Shown: positions 51,741 to 60,989 of the stretch, in pieces
Position numbering within the stretch: the stretch's first letter is position 1
Layout of the letters: each line of letters opens with the position of its first letter
Assembly: GCA_050250575.1 (NCBI GenBank)
Contig: JBFWOJ010000003.1
Location: 124,001-188,000, forward strand
DNA: 64,000 nucleotides
Source: SHVO01 sp050250575
GTDB taxonomy: Bacteria > Pseudomonadota > Alphaproteobacteria > Rhodospirillales > Rhodospirillaceae
Direction of reading: 5' to 3'
Translations under genes and position numbers: made by a program
Notes under the pieces: generated by a model
Told to the model about the DNA's origin: nothing
Database searches by the model: none
Seen by the model: the letters and a program-made list of their open reading frames with translations, nothing else

Positions 51741-52763
51741 ATGGCAGACAAACTCGTCACGATTTTCGGCGGATCAGGTTTCATTGGCAGCCACTTGGTG
51801 CGCCATCTTGCAGCTCAAGGCTGGCGGATCCGGATCGGGGTTCGCGACATCCGCAAAGGCCTATTCCTGAAACCATCGGGCGACCTCGGTCAGATCTCCT
51901 TTTTACCTGTATCCGTAACCGATCCCGGCAGCGTTGCGACCGCCGTGGCGGGCGCTGACGCGGTCGTGAATCTCGTCGGCATTCTCTATGAATCCAAGAA
52001 GCGGACGTTCGCGGCGATCCACGAGAAAGGCGCAGAGAACGTCGCGCGAGCAGCCATGGCCGCGGGCGTGCGGCGTCTCGTTCACATCTCCGCCCTCGGC
52101 GCTGACGCCACTTCGCCGTCGGCATACGCCCGCAGCAAAGCGGCCGGCGAGCGCGCGGTCGCCGCGGCTTTCCCATCCGCAACGATCATGCGGCCTTCGG
52201 TCGTATTTGGCGCGGAAGACGGGTTTTTTAATCGCTTCGGCGCGATGGCGCAGAAACTCCCGGTGCTCCCGTTCTTTACCGACACCAATCCGCACCTGCC
52301 TGGGGGCGGCGGTTCAAAATTCCAGCCGGTTTACGTGGGCGACGTCGTCGGCGCCATCGGCGCCGCGGTCAACGACCCGCGCCACCTGGGCAAGACCTAC
52401 GAACTGGTGGGACCGCGCGTTTACGACATGCGCGAGATCATGCAGATCGTGAACCGGGAGACCATGCGGCGCCGGCCCATCATCGGCCTGCCTTATCTCG
52501 CCGGCGATATTCCGGCCCGCGTCTTCAACGGTCTTCGCACCGTCGCCGAGAAGATCCCGCCGGTTTCCCTGGGGGCCCCGTTCCTGACGCCCGACCAGAT
52601 CGTCCTGTTGCGCTTGGGAAACGTCGGCGCGGGTCAACTTCCGGGGCTCGAAGCCTTCGGGATTGCACCGACGGCCGCCGAGGTGATCGTCCCAACGTAC
52701 CTGAAGCGCTTCCGCCCCATCCAGCAGACCAAGCGCCTACGGCTTCAGCCGCGCAACAGCTAG
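51741..52763 (+). CDS. NDUFA9-like atypical SDR (complex I-associated NAD(P)-binding protein)
   Basis: A 340-aa atypical short-chain dehydrogenase. TIFGGSGFIGSHLVR is the Rossmann motif (about residues 7-21), and VHISALGADATSPSAYARSK and MRPSVVFGAEDGFFNRF match the NDUFA9-like group found in alphaproteobacteria, thought to associate with respiratory complex I. YxxxK-like residues are present in AYARSKAAG. The C-terminus is basic. Its stop overlaps the convergent uppP-like stop (CTAG). Confidence 0.88.
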   Translation: MADKLVTIFGGSGFIGSHLVRHLAAQGWRIRIGVRDIRKGLFLKPSGDLGQISFLPVSVTDPGSVATAVAGADAVVNLVGILYESKKRTFAAIHEKGAENVARAAMAAGVRRLVHISALGADATSPSAYARSKAAGERAVAAAFPSATIMRPSVVFGAEDGFFNRFGAMAQKLPVLPFFTDTNPHLPGGGGSKFQPVYVGDVVGAIGAAVNDPRHLGKTYELVGPRVYDMREIMQIVNRETMRRRPIIGLPYLAGDIPARVFNGLRTVAEKIPPVSLGAPFLTPDQIVLLRLGNVGAGQLPGLEAFGIAPTAAEVIVPTYLKRFRPIQQTKRLRLQPRNS

Positions 52764-53566
52764 GAATTCTGCCAAACCAGGATCACCGCGCCGATAAGAA
52801 CGCGGTAGATCGCGAACGGCGCAAAGGAGCGCCGTCGCAGCCATTCCATCATGATCGCAAGCGTGATCAGACCCGCGAAGAAGCTCACGCCTCCCACCGC
52901 AAGCAACCACGGCCGCCAGAACAGGATGTCATCCCGCGCGAGCTCCATGGCCTGGAGCACGCACCATCCCGCCATCGCCGGTATCCCGAGCAGCATTGAA
53001 AACCGCGCTGCGTGCACGCGCTCGTAGCCGAGGGCACGGGCGAACGTCATAGTGATACTCGAGCGGCTCACGCCGGGGACGAGAAACGCGATGACCTGTG
53101 CGAGCGCGACGACGAACATGTCGATGAACGAGGCATGCTCGAGGCGCTTGATCGTCATGCTCGCGCGGTCGAACAGCAACAGAAAAGCGCCGCCGATGAC
53201 AGCCGACCAGCCGATCACGGTCGGCGTAGGCGCCGGAAATTCGAAATCCAGAAAGGGCAGCGCGAACACGATCGATGCAACCAGCACGGTCGCGGCGACC
53301 AGTTGGGCGGCAAGCCGCGCCGCCGGGTCGCGCTTGCCCTTGGCGGCGCGCACGAGGCCGGCGCCCATCTCCCAGAGATCTACGCAGAAATAAGCGAGCA
53401 TCGCGGCGAGCAGGCCCACGGACACCGCGAGGTAGACGACGCTATTGGCGATGTCGGGACCGAATTCGAACGTCCGGAAGAGGGAGTAATGGGCCGCTCC
53501 GCCCAAAGGAGCGATATGAGCGATGCTCAGCGCGGCAACCACTATAAGTTGTGCAATTCCCGGCAC
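52760..53566 (-). CDS. UppP/BacA-family membrane protein with altered active site
   Basis: A 268-aa polytopic protein with about eight helices. The second family motif is recognisable (FLVPGVSRSSITMTFARALG, with the conserved Arg). The first motif, which normally reads E-G-x-T-E-F-x-P-V-S-S-x-G-H, is here SIAHIAPLGGAAH. The two Glu are replaced by Leu13 and His17, and Ser-Ser by Gly-Gly; only Pro20 and His26 remain. Undecaprenyl-pyrophosphate phosphatase activity is therefore doubtful. It may be an inactive or repurposed paralogue. Confidence 0.7.
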   Translation of the reverse strand: MPGIAQLIVVAALSIAHIAPLGGAAHYSLFRTFEFGPDIANSVVYLAVSVGLLAAMLAYFCVDLWEMGAGLVRAAKGKRDPAARLAAQLVAATVLVASIVFALPFLDFEFPAPTPTVIGWSAVIGGAFLLLFDRASMTIKRLEHASFIDMFVVALAQVIAFLVPGVSRSSITMTFARALGYERVHAARFSMLLGIPAMAGWCVLQAMELARDDILFWRPWLLAVGGVSFFAGLITLAIMMEWLRRRSFAPFAIYRVLIGAVILVWQNS

Positions 53567-53909
53567 GCCTGCACGTCCTTCCCCAAGTGCTTTATATCAC
53601 TAAGTGAATCCCCGCCCAAGGATGGGCTCGTGCGCCAATAGGTCAGAGTATGTTTACTATCTTCCGGCGCGCCGGGATCCAAACTCAGATATCGAATATT
53701 TCCGTCTCAAATCCCGGATTAATTTAGGTCAGCCCAGCTGACATAAATCGAAGAATCCCGTGGCACTTCCGGGATTTGCGTCCTATGTTCCGCCCGAATC
53801 GGTTCGGAATTACGCCGCACCGCTTCGCCCCGAGACAATCTGCGGTTCGGCGCCTCCGCCTTAGGACGGAGCATCCGAGTCGCTTCATGCGATGCAAAGG
53901 ATGCCCGCG
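53567..53909. other. Long structured leader upstream of gltD
   Basis: 343 bases without a convincing gene. AAATCCCGG (53709-53717) can pair with CCGGGATTT (53769-53777), nine perfect pairs. The latter can instead pair with AATCCCG (53754-53760) as a local hairpin. Between them GTCAGC/GCTGAC (53728-53742) forms another hairpin, and CCGAA/TTCGG (53794-53807) a fourth. No known riboswitch class is recognised. A regulatory leader is possible. Confidence 0.45.
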
Positions 53910-55367
53910 ATGACGCGGAATATGCTGCAGTTCTTGAGGTTGGGTCAGGCCATGCCGGCGAAGCGCGCGGCGGAGGCACGGCGCAAGGACTTCAATGAGA
54001 TTTACGAAGAGTGGGCCGAACCGGAAGCGGCAGACCAGGCTTCTCGGTGCGAGCAGTGCGGAATCCCCTTCTGCCAAGTCCATTGTCCGGTTCAGAACAA
54101 CATCCCCGACTGGCTGAAGCTCGTCGCCGAAGGCCGCCTCGAGGAGGCCTATGCCGTCTCGTCGGCCACCAACAACATGCCCGAAGTGTGCGGCCGCATC
54201 TGTCCGCAGGACAGATTGTGCGAAGGCTCCTGCGTGCTCGAGCAATCGAAGCATGGAACGGTGACCATCGGCGCCGTGGAGAAGCACATCACCGACACGG
54301 CGTGGGAACGCGGCTGGGTGAAGCCCGTGGTTCCGGAAAGAGAACTCGATCAATCGGTCGGCATCATCGGCGCCGGCCCCGGCGGCATGGCGGCGGCCGA
54401 AGAGCTGCGCAAGCTGGGCTACCAAGTCACGGTCTACGACCGCTACGACCGCGCCGGCGGCCTTATGATTTACGGCATCCCGAACTTCAAGCTCGAGAAG
54501 TTTGTCGTCGAGCGCCGGACTAAGCTGCTTGAGCAGTCGGGCGTGAAGTTCGTGCTCGGGGTCAATGTCGGCAAGGACATCAGCTTTGCCGACCTGCGCA
54601 AGAAACACGACAGCGTCCTGATCGCGACCGGCGTCTACAAGGCGCGCGCGCTGACGGTGCCCGGCGTCGGCGCAAACGGTGTGTTTCCGGCCATGACGTA
54701 TCTGACCGCGTCGAACCGCAAGGACCTCGGCGATAAGGTCGCGGCGTTCGAGGACGGCACTCTGAACGCCAACGGCAAGAACGTGGTCGTCATCGGCGGC
54801 GGCGACACGGCGATGGACTGCGTGCGTACCGCCATCAGGCAGGGCGCGAAGTCGGTGAAGTGCCTCTACCGCCGCGACCGCGAGAACATGCCCGGCTCGC
54901 AGCGCGAAGTCGCGAACGCCATCGAAGAAGGCGTCGAGTTCCTGTGGCTGTCGGCGCCGGAAGCGGTGCTGCACGATGCCGATCAGCAGGCGACCGGCGT
55001 GCGCGCCGTGCGCATGCGTCTTGGCACGCCCGACGCCTCGGGCCGCGCAAAGCCGGAAGAAATCGAAGGCTCGCAGTTCGTCGCTCCCGCGGACATGGTG
55101 ATCGAAGCGCTCGGCTTCGACCCCGAAGACCTGCCCGCAATGTTCGGCGAGCCCGGCCTCGGCCTCACCCGCTGGGGCACGGTCAAGACCGACCATCGCA
55201 CGATGATGACGACCATGGACGGCGTGTTCGCCGCCGGCGACATCGTGCGCGGCGCCTCGCTCGTCGTGTGGGCCATCCGCGACGGCCGCGACGCAGCGGC
55301 GAGCATCCACCGCCACCTGCAGGGCGCCCGTTCGGCCGCCCTCAATGAATTGCGCAAGGCTTCCTAA
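53910..55367 (+). CDS. gltD: Glutamate synthase small subunit (NADPH)
   Basis: A 485-aa flavoprotein. The N-terminal ferredoxin-like domain has Cys ligands in CEQCGIPFCQVHCP and CGRICPQDRLCEGSC. Two Rossmann motifs follow: GIIGAGPGGMAAAEEL (FAD) and VVIGGGDTAMDCVRTA (NADPH). It passes electrons from NADPH to GltB. The ATG at 53910 is chosen because AAAGGA lies at the right distance; ATGs at 53892 and 53901 lie upstream. gltB begins 1 base after its stop. Confidence 0.94.
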   Translation: MTRNMLQFLRLGQAMPAKRAAEARRKDFNEIYEEWAEPEAADQASRCEQCGIPFCQVHCPVQNNIPDWLKLVAEGRLEEAYAVSSATNNMPEVCGRICPQDRLCEGSCVLEQSKHGTVTIGAVEKHITDTAWERGWVKPVVPERELDQSVGIIGAGPGGMAAAEELRKLGYQVTVYDRYDRAGGLMIYGIPNFKLEKFVVERRTKLLEQSGVKFVLGVNVGKDISFADLRKKHDSVLIATGVYKARALTVPGVGANGVFPAMTYLTASNRKDLGDKVAAFEDGTLNANGKNVVVIGGGDTAMDCVRTAIRQGAKSVKCLYRRDRENMPGSQREVANAIEEGVEFLWLSAPEAVLHDADQQATGVRAVRMRLGTPDASGRAKPEEIEGSQFVAPADMVIEALGFDPEDLPAMFGEPGLGLTRWGTVKTDHRTMMTTMDGVFAAGDIVRGASLVVWAIRDGRDAAASIHRHLQGARSAALNELRKAS

Positions 55368-55368
55368 G

Positions 55369-58300
55369 ATGAACGACATGACCCGCGTCGATCCTTTCCA
55401 AGAGAGCGGCGATACGTTCGTCCGCAACTATCAGGCCAATGTCGCGAAGCTGACGAAGGCGCACGCTTACGATCCGTCGCACGAACATGATTCCTGCGGC
55501 GTGGGTCTCGTTGCTTCCATCGACGGCAAGCAGCGTCGCGAAGTGGTCGAGTCCGCGATCGAGTGCCTGAAGGTACTATTCCACCGCGGCGCCGTTGACG
55601 CCGACGGCAAGACCGGCGACGGCGCGGGCATCCATCTCGAGATTCCCCAGGCCTTCTTCCGCGAGCACGTGACCCGTACCGGCCACGTCATGCCGGACAA
55701 CGAGACGCTGTGCGTCGGCATGGTGTTCCTGCCTAAGTCGGACCTCGGCGCGCAGGAAGTGTGCCGCACCATCGTCGAGAGCGAAATCCTCGCCGCCGGG
55801 TACACCATCTACGGCTGGCGCCAAGTGCCGGTGGACATTTCTGTCATCGGCGAAAAGGCCAACGCCACCCGCCCCGAGATCGAACAGATCATGATTGCCA
55901 ACCGGCGCGGCCTCACCGGCGACGATCTGGAGCGCAACCTCTATCTCGTGCGCCGGCGCATCGAGAAGCGGGTGATGGAAGATCACATCAACAGCTTCTA
56001 CATCTGCTCGCTGTCGTCCCGCTCGATCATCTACAAGGGCATGTTCCTGGCCGAACAGCTGACCTCGTTCTACCCGGACCTGAACGACGCGCGGTTCGTG
56101 TCCTCGTTTGCGATCTATCACCAGCGCTATTCGACCAACACCTTCCCCACCTGGCACCTCGCCCAGCCGTTTCGCATGCTCGCCCACAACGGCGAGATCA
56201 ATACGCTGCTCGGCAACATCAACTGGATGAAGGCGCACGAGTGCCGCCTCGGCCATCCGTCGTTCGGTGCGCAGATCGAGGACCTGAAGCCCATCATCCA
56301 GCCGGGCGGCTCGGACTCCGCAACCCTCGACAACGTGTTCGAACTGCTGTGCCGGGCCGGCCGCAGCGCGCCGATGGCCCGCTGCCTGTTGGTGCCGGAG
56401 AGCATCAGCCAGAACGCAGTGATGCCCGAGAACCACCGCGATCTCTTCGGCTACTGCAATGCTGTGATGGAGCCGTGGGATGGCCCGGGCGCCATGTGCG
56501 CGACCGACGGCCGGTGGGTGATCGGCTACATGGACCGCAACGGCCTGCGTCCGATGCGCTACACGATTACCCGAGACGGCCTGCTGATCGTCGGCTCCGA
56601 AACCGGCATGGTGCGGGTCAACACAGCCGACGTCGTCGAGAAAGGCCGTGTCGGGCCGGGTCAGATGGTCGGCGTCGATCTCAAGGAAGGCAAGCTCTAC
56701 CACGACAAAGAGCTGAAGGATTCCTTGGCCGCGAAGCAACCCTTCGGTCAGTGGATCAAGAACACCACGCACCTTGATTCGATCATCAAGAACAAGACTG
56801 CAAAGCACACGCTCTCGCGCGAAGAGCTTCTACGCCGCCAGTTCGCTTTCGGCCAGACGCTCGAGGACTTGGAGCTAATCCTTCATCCCATGGCGCTCGA
56901 CGGCAAGGAAGCGATAGGCTCGATGGGCGACGACAGTCCGCTCGCCGTGCTGTCCGACAACTATCGCGGCCTGCACCATTTCTTCCGGCAGAACTTCAGC
57001 CAGGTGACCAATCCGCCGATCGACTCGTTGCGCGAGACCCGCGTCATGACGTTGAACACGCGTCTCGGCAACCTGGGCAATATCCTCGACGAAGCGCCGG
57101 ACCAGTGCGACCTCCTGCAGCTATCGAGCCCGATGCTGACCACGGCACAGTTCCAAGCCATGCGCAAGTACATGGACGACACCGCCTGGGACATCGACTG
57201 CACCTTCAGCATCGAAGACGGCGAGAATGCGATGCGCATCGCGATCCAGCGCATCCAGACCGAAGCCGAGGAAGCCGTGCGCGCCGGCAAGCGCCATATC
57301 ATCCTCTCGGATGAAAACGTCAGCGCGGGCCGCGCGGCACTGCCGATGATCCTGGCGGCGGCGAGCGTGCATACGCACCTCATCCGCCAGAAGCTGCGCA
57401 CTTTCACTTCGGTCAATGTGCGCTCGGGTGAATGCCTCGACGTCCATTACTTCGCCGTGTTGATCGGCGTCGGCTCGACTACGGTCAACGCCTATCTGGC
57501 CGAAGAGGCGATCGCGGACCGCCATCGCCGCGGCCTGTTCGGCGATCACACCCTCGAAGACGTCCTCAAGCGCTATCAGAAAGCCATCGGCGATGGCCTG
57601 CTCAAGGTCATGTCGAAGATGGGCATCTCGGTCATCAGTTCGTACCGCGGCGGCTATAACTTCGAAGCCATCGGTCTCTCGCGCTCGCTGGTGGCGGAAT
57701 TCTTCCCCGGCATGAGCTCGCGCATCTCCGGTCTCGGTCTTGCCGGCATCCAGAAGAAGGTGATCGAGCAGCACCAGAAGGCCTTCCGCGGCAACGTCGT
57801 CACCCTGCCGGTCGGCGGTTTCTACCGGTACCGCGCGCGGTCCGGCGAAGGTCACGGCCACGACGGCCGCCTCATCCACATCCTGCAGCAGGCCGTGGAG
57901 AAGGACGCCTACGTCACTTACCTCAAGTATTCGGAAGGCGTGCGCAAACTGCCGCCGATCCATCTGCGTGACCTTCTCGACTTCCGGCCCGCGACCAAAC
58001 CGATCGGGGCGGAGTTCGTGGAATCGACGACCGAAATCAGAAAGCGGTTCGTGACGCCGGGCATGTCGCTCGGCGCGCTCGGACCCGAAGCGCACGGCAC
58101 GCTCAACATCGCCATGAACCGGATCGGCGCGAAGTCGGACTCTGGCGAAGGCGGCGAAGTGCGTTCGCGCTACAAGCCGGCACCGAACGGCGACAATGCC
58201 AACTCGGCGATCAAACAGATCGCCTCGGGCCGCTTCGGCGTGACGGCGGAATACCTCAATCAGTGCCGCGAGATCGAGATCAAGGTCGCCCAAGGCGCGA

Positions 58301-59934
58301 AGCCCGGTGAAGGCGGTCAGCTGGCCGGCTTCAAGGTCACGGTCGAGATCGCGACCCTGCGCCATGCGACGCCGGGTGTCGGCCTGATTTCGCCGCCGCC
58401 GCACCACGACATCTATTCGATCGAAGATCTCGCTCAGCTCATTTATGACCTGAAGCAGATCAATCCGAAGGCCCGCGTGTGCGTGAAACTCGTGGCGCGC
58501 AGCGGCATCGGAACCATCGCAGCCGGGGTCGCCAAGGCCAACGCCGACGTGATCCTGATCTCCGGACATTCCGGCGGCACGGGCGCCAGCCCGCAGACGT
58601 CGATCAAGTTCGCCGGCCTGCCGTGGGAAATGGGCCTGACCGAAGTGCATCAGGTTCTGACGCTGAACCGCCTGCGCCACCGCGTGGTGCTGCGCACCGA
58701 CGGCGGCATCAAGACCGGGCGCGACGTGGTGATCGCGGCCATGATGGGCGCCGAGGAGTTCGGCGTCGGCACAGCCTCGCTGATCGCGATGGGCTGCATC
58801 ATGGTGCGCCAATGCCACTCCAACACCTGTCCGGTCGGCGTGTGCACGCAAAACCCGGAACTGCGCAAGAAGTTCACCGGTACGCCGGAGAAGGTGGTCA
58901 ATCTCTTCAGCTTCCTGGCCGAAGAAGTGCGCGACATTCTCGCAAGCCTCGGCGTGAAGAGCCTCAACGAGATCATCGGCCGCACGGACCTGCTGCACCA
59001 GGTGAGCCGGGGCGCCGCGCACCTCGACGACCTCGACCTCAATCCGCTGCTGGTGCAGCCGGATTCCGGCGGGCTGCCGACGCGGAACATGACCAAGGGC
59101 CGCAACGAGGTGCCGGGCACGCTTGACGAACAGATCATCGCCGACGCGAAGCCGCTGCTCGACGAGGGCGAAAAGATGCAGCTTACCTACAATGTGCGCA
59201 ACGTTCAGCGCGCGGTGGGCACCAAGCTGAGCCACATGATCGTGACCAAGTACGGCATGACCGGCCTTCAGCCCGGTCACATCACGATCCGCCTGCGCGG
59301 GTCGGCCGGGCAGTCGCTCGGCGCCTTCGGCGTTCAAGGTCTCAAGATCGAAGTGTGGGGCGATTCAAACGACTACGTCGGCAAGGGCCTTTCGGGCGCG
59401 ACCATCGTGCTGCGTCCGACGACCTCGGCGACCTATCGCTGGGCCGACAACACCATCATCGGCAATACGTGCTTATATGGCGCAACGTCGGGCAAGCTGT
59501 TCGCGGCCGGCCAGGCCGGCGAGCGCTTCGGCGTGCGCAACTCGGGCGCGACCACGGTCATCGAAGGCTGCGGCTCCAATGCCTGCGAATATATGACCGG
59601 CGGCGTCGCGGTGATCCTCGGCAAGGTGGGCGCCAACTTCGGCGCCGGCATGACCGGGGGCATGGCGTTTGTCTATGACCGCGAGAAGCTGTTCGAGCAC
59701 CGCATCAACAAGGACAGCGTGATCTACCAGCGCATCGAGGTGGGCCATTACGAGACTCTGTTGCGCAATCTCGTGAAGGAGCATCACAAGGAGACTTCTT
59801 CACCATGGGCGGAAGAGCTGCTGGTGAATTGGGACCGTGAGGTGCGCAACTTCTGGCAGGTCGTTCCCAAGGAGATGCTGGAGCGGCTCGAAGTGCCCGT
59901 CACGCACGATTCAACGGCGAAGCTGAAGGCCTAG
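55369..59934 (+). CDS. gltB: Glutamate synthase large subunit
   Basis: A 1521-aa enzyme. Residues 1-42 are a propeptide; Cys43 in DSCGVGLVASIDG becomes the N-terminal nucleophile of the glutamine amidotransferase domain. The central domain (about 480-780) and the FMN-binding synthase domain (about 830-1210) follow, with the [3Fe-4S] ligands in CIMVRQCHSNTCPVGVC, then the C-terminal beta-helix domain rich in Gly. It makes two glutamates from glutamine and 2-oxoglutarate. An intrinsic terminator follows the stop. Confidence 0.97.
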   Translation: MNDMTRVDPFQESGDTFVRNYQANVAKLTKAHAYDPSHEHDSCGVGLVASIDGKQRREVVESAIECLKVLFHRGAVDADGKTGDGAGIHLEIPQAFFREHVTRTGHVMPDNETLCVGMVFLPKSDLGAQEVCRTIVESEILAAGYTIYGWRQVPVDISVIGEKANATRPEIEQIMIANRRGLTGDDLERNLYLVRRRIEKRVMEDHINSFYICSLSSRSIIYKGMFLAEQLTSFYPDLNDARFVSSFAIYHQRYSTNTFPTWHLAQPFRMLAHNGEINTLLGNINWMKAHECRLGHPSFGAQIEDLKPIIQPGGSDSATLDNVFELLCRAGRSAPMARCLLVPESISQNAVMPENHRDLFGYCNAVMEPWDGPGAMCATDGRWVIGYMDRNGLRPMRYTITRDGLLIVGSETGMVRVNTADVVEKGRVGPGQMVGVDLKEGKLYHDKELKDSLAAKQPFGQWIKNTTHLDSIIKNKTAKHTLSREELLRRQFAFGQTLEDLELILHPMALDGKEAIGSMGDDSPLAVLSDNYRGLHHFFRQNFSQVTNPPIDSLRETRVMTLNTRLGNLGNILDEAPDQCDLLQLSSPMLTTAQFQAMRKYMDDTAWDIDCTFSIEDGENAMRIAIQRIQTEAEEAVRAGKRHIILSDENVSAGRAALPMILAAASVHTHLIRQKLRTFTSVNVRSGECLDVHYFAVLIGVGSTTVNAYLAEEAIADRHRRGLFGDHTLEDVLKRYQKAIGDGLLKVMSKMGISVISSYRGGYNFEAIGLSRSLVAEFFPGMSSRISGLGLAGIQKKVIEQHQKAFRGNVVTLPVGGFYRYRARSGEGHGHDGRLIHILQQAVEKDAYVTYLKYSEGVRKLPPIHLRDLLDFRPATKPIGAEFVESTTEIRKRFVTPGMSLGALGPEAHGTLNIAMNRIGAKSDSGEGGEVRSRYKPAPNGDNANSAIKQIASGRFGVTAEYLNQCREIEIKVAQGAKPGEGGQLAGFKVTVEIATLRHATPGVGLISPPPHHDIYSIEDLAQLIYDLKQINPKARVCVKLVARSGIGTIAAGVAKANADVILISGHSGGTGASPQTSIKFAGLPWEMGLTEVHQVLTLNRLRHRVVLRTDGGIKTGRDVVIAAMMGAEEFGVGTASLIAMGCIMVRQCHSNTCPVGVCTQNPELRKKFTGTPEKVVNLFSFLAEEVRDILASLGVKSLNEIIGRTDLLHQVSRGAAHLDDLDLNPLLVQPDSGGLPTRNMTKGRNEVPGTLDEQIIADAKPLLDEGEKMQLTYNVRNVQRAVGTKLSHMIVTKYGMTGLQPGHITIRLRGSAGQSLGAFGVQGLKIEVWGDSNDYVGKGLSGATIVLRPTTSATYRWADNTIIGNTCLYGATSGKLFAAGQAGERFGVRNSGATTVIEGCGSNACEYMTGGVAVILGKVGANFGAGMTGGMAFVYDREKLFEHRINKDSVIYQRIEVGHYETLLRNLVKEHHKETSSPWAEELLVNWDREVRNFWQVVPKEMLERLEVPVTHDSTAKLKA

Positions 59935-59956
59935 GGCCGTTACCAAAAACATTGAG

Positions 59957-59986
59957 GGCGCCGGCTGCAAAGCTGGCGCCTTTTTT
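59957..59986 (+). terminator. Intrinsic terminator of gltDB
   Basis: GGCGCCGGCT (59957-59966) pairs with AGCTGGCGCC (59971-59980) with one G-T pair, closing on a GCAA tetraloop, followed by six T's. It lies 23 bases after the gltB stop. Confidence 0.95.
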
Positions 59987-60013
59987 ATTGTCCCGCACAC
60001 TCGCGGATATCCT

Positions 60014-60226
60014 GTGGAGAATCCTTTGAGCCGGCGCAAGAAACTCCTGCTATTCCTGGCCTTGTGGACCTTCATCGGCCTGCTCGTCCATTTCGGCGAA
60101 CGCGGCGCCGACGATGTGCTCATCGTCCTCTGGTTCACGATCCTGATCGTCGGCTCGGTCATTGCCGTTTTCCGGCGCCACCGCGATCCAAGCTCGACGC
60201 ACTACATTGGGTCGCTGCTACCATGA
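60014..60226 (+). CDS. Small membrane protein
   Basis: A 70-aa protein beginning at GTG (60014; TTG at 60026 also possible). It has two helices (about 10-26 LLLFLALWTFIGLLVHF and 34-51 VLIVLWFTILIVGSVIAV) joined by a short charged loop, and a basic tail. Function unknown. It ends just before the palindrome of the decayed toxin-antitoxin locus. Confidence 0.5.
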   Translation: MENPLSRRKKLLLFLALWTFIGLLVHFGERGADDVLIVLWFTILIVGSVIAVFRRHRDPSSTHYIGSLLP

Positions 60227-60238
60227 GCAGCGCCGCCT

Positions 60239-60266
60239 CTATAGTAGTGACTTCTCACTACTATAG
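60239..60266. promoter_or_regulatory. Perfect palindrome, probable toxin-antitoxin operator
   Basis: CTATAGTAGTGA (60239-60250) and TCACTACTATAG (60255-60266) are perfect inverted repeats around CTTC. It lies 7 bases upstream of the antitoxin GTG, the place where Phd/VapB-type antitoxins bind to repress their own operon. The arms contain TATAGT, a possible -10 element. Confidence 0.7.
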
Positions 60267-60273
60267 GCTTGCC

Positions 60274-60514
60274 GTGGCCGAAGTAACTGCGACAGACGCC
60301 AACCGGTATTTCTCGAAACTCCTGCAGCGGGTAGAGAGCGGCGAACACATCACGATTACCAAGGATGGGAAGCCCGTCGCCGTCCTTGCGCCTCCCGACC
60401 CGTCTCAGGAGCAGCGAAGGAGCTGCGCTCGAACGCTTGAAGGAACTCATGCGCGAGGGAATGGAGATCGATTATACGAGTCCTATGAATCGCGACGAAC
60501 TCTACCGTCGATGA
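60274..60514 (+). pseudogene. Phd/YefM-like antitoxin, frameshifted
   Basis: From GTG 60274 the frame reads MAEVTATDANRYFSKLLQRV then ESGEHITITKDGKPVAVL, the DNA-binding half of a Phd/YefM antitoxin. After about 60412 the frame must shift by one to continue with the expected toxin-binding tail EGAALERLKELMREGMEID and stop at 60512-60514, overlapping the toxin ATG. As it stands the protein runs out of frame, so the antitoxin is broken unless there is a sequencing error. Confidence 0.8.
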
Positions 60515-60988
60515 AGGCCGGCTTCGACACCAATATTCTCATCTACGCGATGTCGCCGGCCCAAGATACGCGCAAGCATGCAATTGCAGCCGTATCCTCG
60601 AGCAAGCAGGCGAATCCGGTCTCGGTGTTCTCGCGCTGCAAGCACTGACGGAGTTCTATTTTGTCGCAACTCGAACGGTTCTCGTGCGCGCAACGCAAGC
60701 ATCGACACGTGTCCACAATTGGTCCGAAGCTTTTACTGTTGCATCCCGAGCACGGCCGATACAGGCGTGGCGATGAATATGCACCAGCACCATCAATTGC
60801 CGTTCTGGGACGCAATGCTCATCGCCACATATCAGCGCGCCGGCGTTTCGATTTACTTCAGCGAAGATTATCAAGACGGCCGACGCTTCGACGCTCTCCG
60901 CGTCGTGAACCCATTTGCGACGGACGCAGACTCGCTCGGCGGACCTTTCGGCCTTCACGAAAATTCGACCGCGTGGCGCAGCCGCTGA
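60511..60988 (+). pseudogene. VapC-like PIN-domain toxin, broken by frameshifts
   Basis: Three frames in order make up one PIN toxin. Frame one (from ATG 60511): MKAGFDTNILIYAMSP, with the first catalytic Asp. Frame two (about 60594-60774): ILEQAGESGLGVLALQALTE then FYFVATRTVLV. Frame three (about 60772-60988): LPFWDAMLIATYQRAG and YFSEDYQDGRRFDALRVVNP, with the remaining Asp residues. At least two shifts, plus one in the antitoxin, show that the module is decayed. Confidence 0.85.
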
Positions 60989-60989
60989 C

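Noticed and set aside
53761..53779. TGGCAC...TTTGC in the gltD leader as a sigma-54 promoter
   Set aside because: The GG and GC elements are 16 bases apart rather than 12, so the spacing rules it out.
53724..55427. 567-codon open frame antisense to gltD
   Set aside because: Shadow of gltD; composition is rich in His, Arg and Ala, as expected of an antisense frame, and there is no start signal.
57121..59337. 738-codon open frame antisense to gltB
   Set aside because: It lies wholly inside gltB, whose protein is unmistakable. Long antisense frames are expected in GC-rich genes with biased third positions, and the translation has no recognisable domain.
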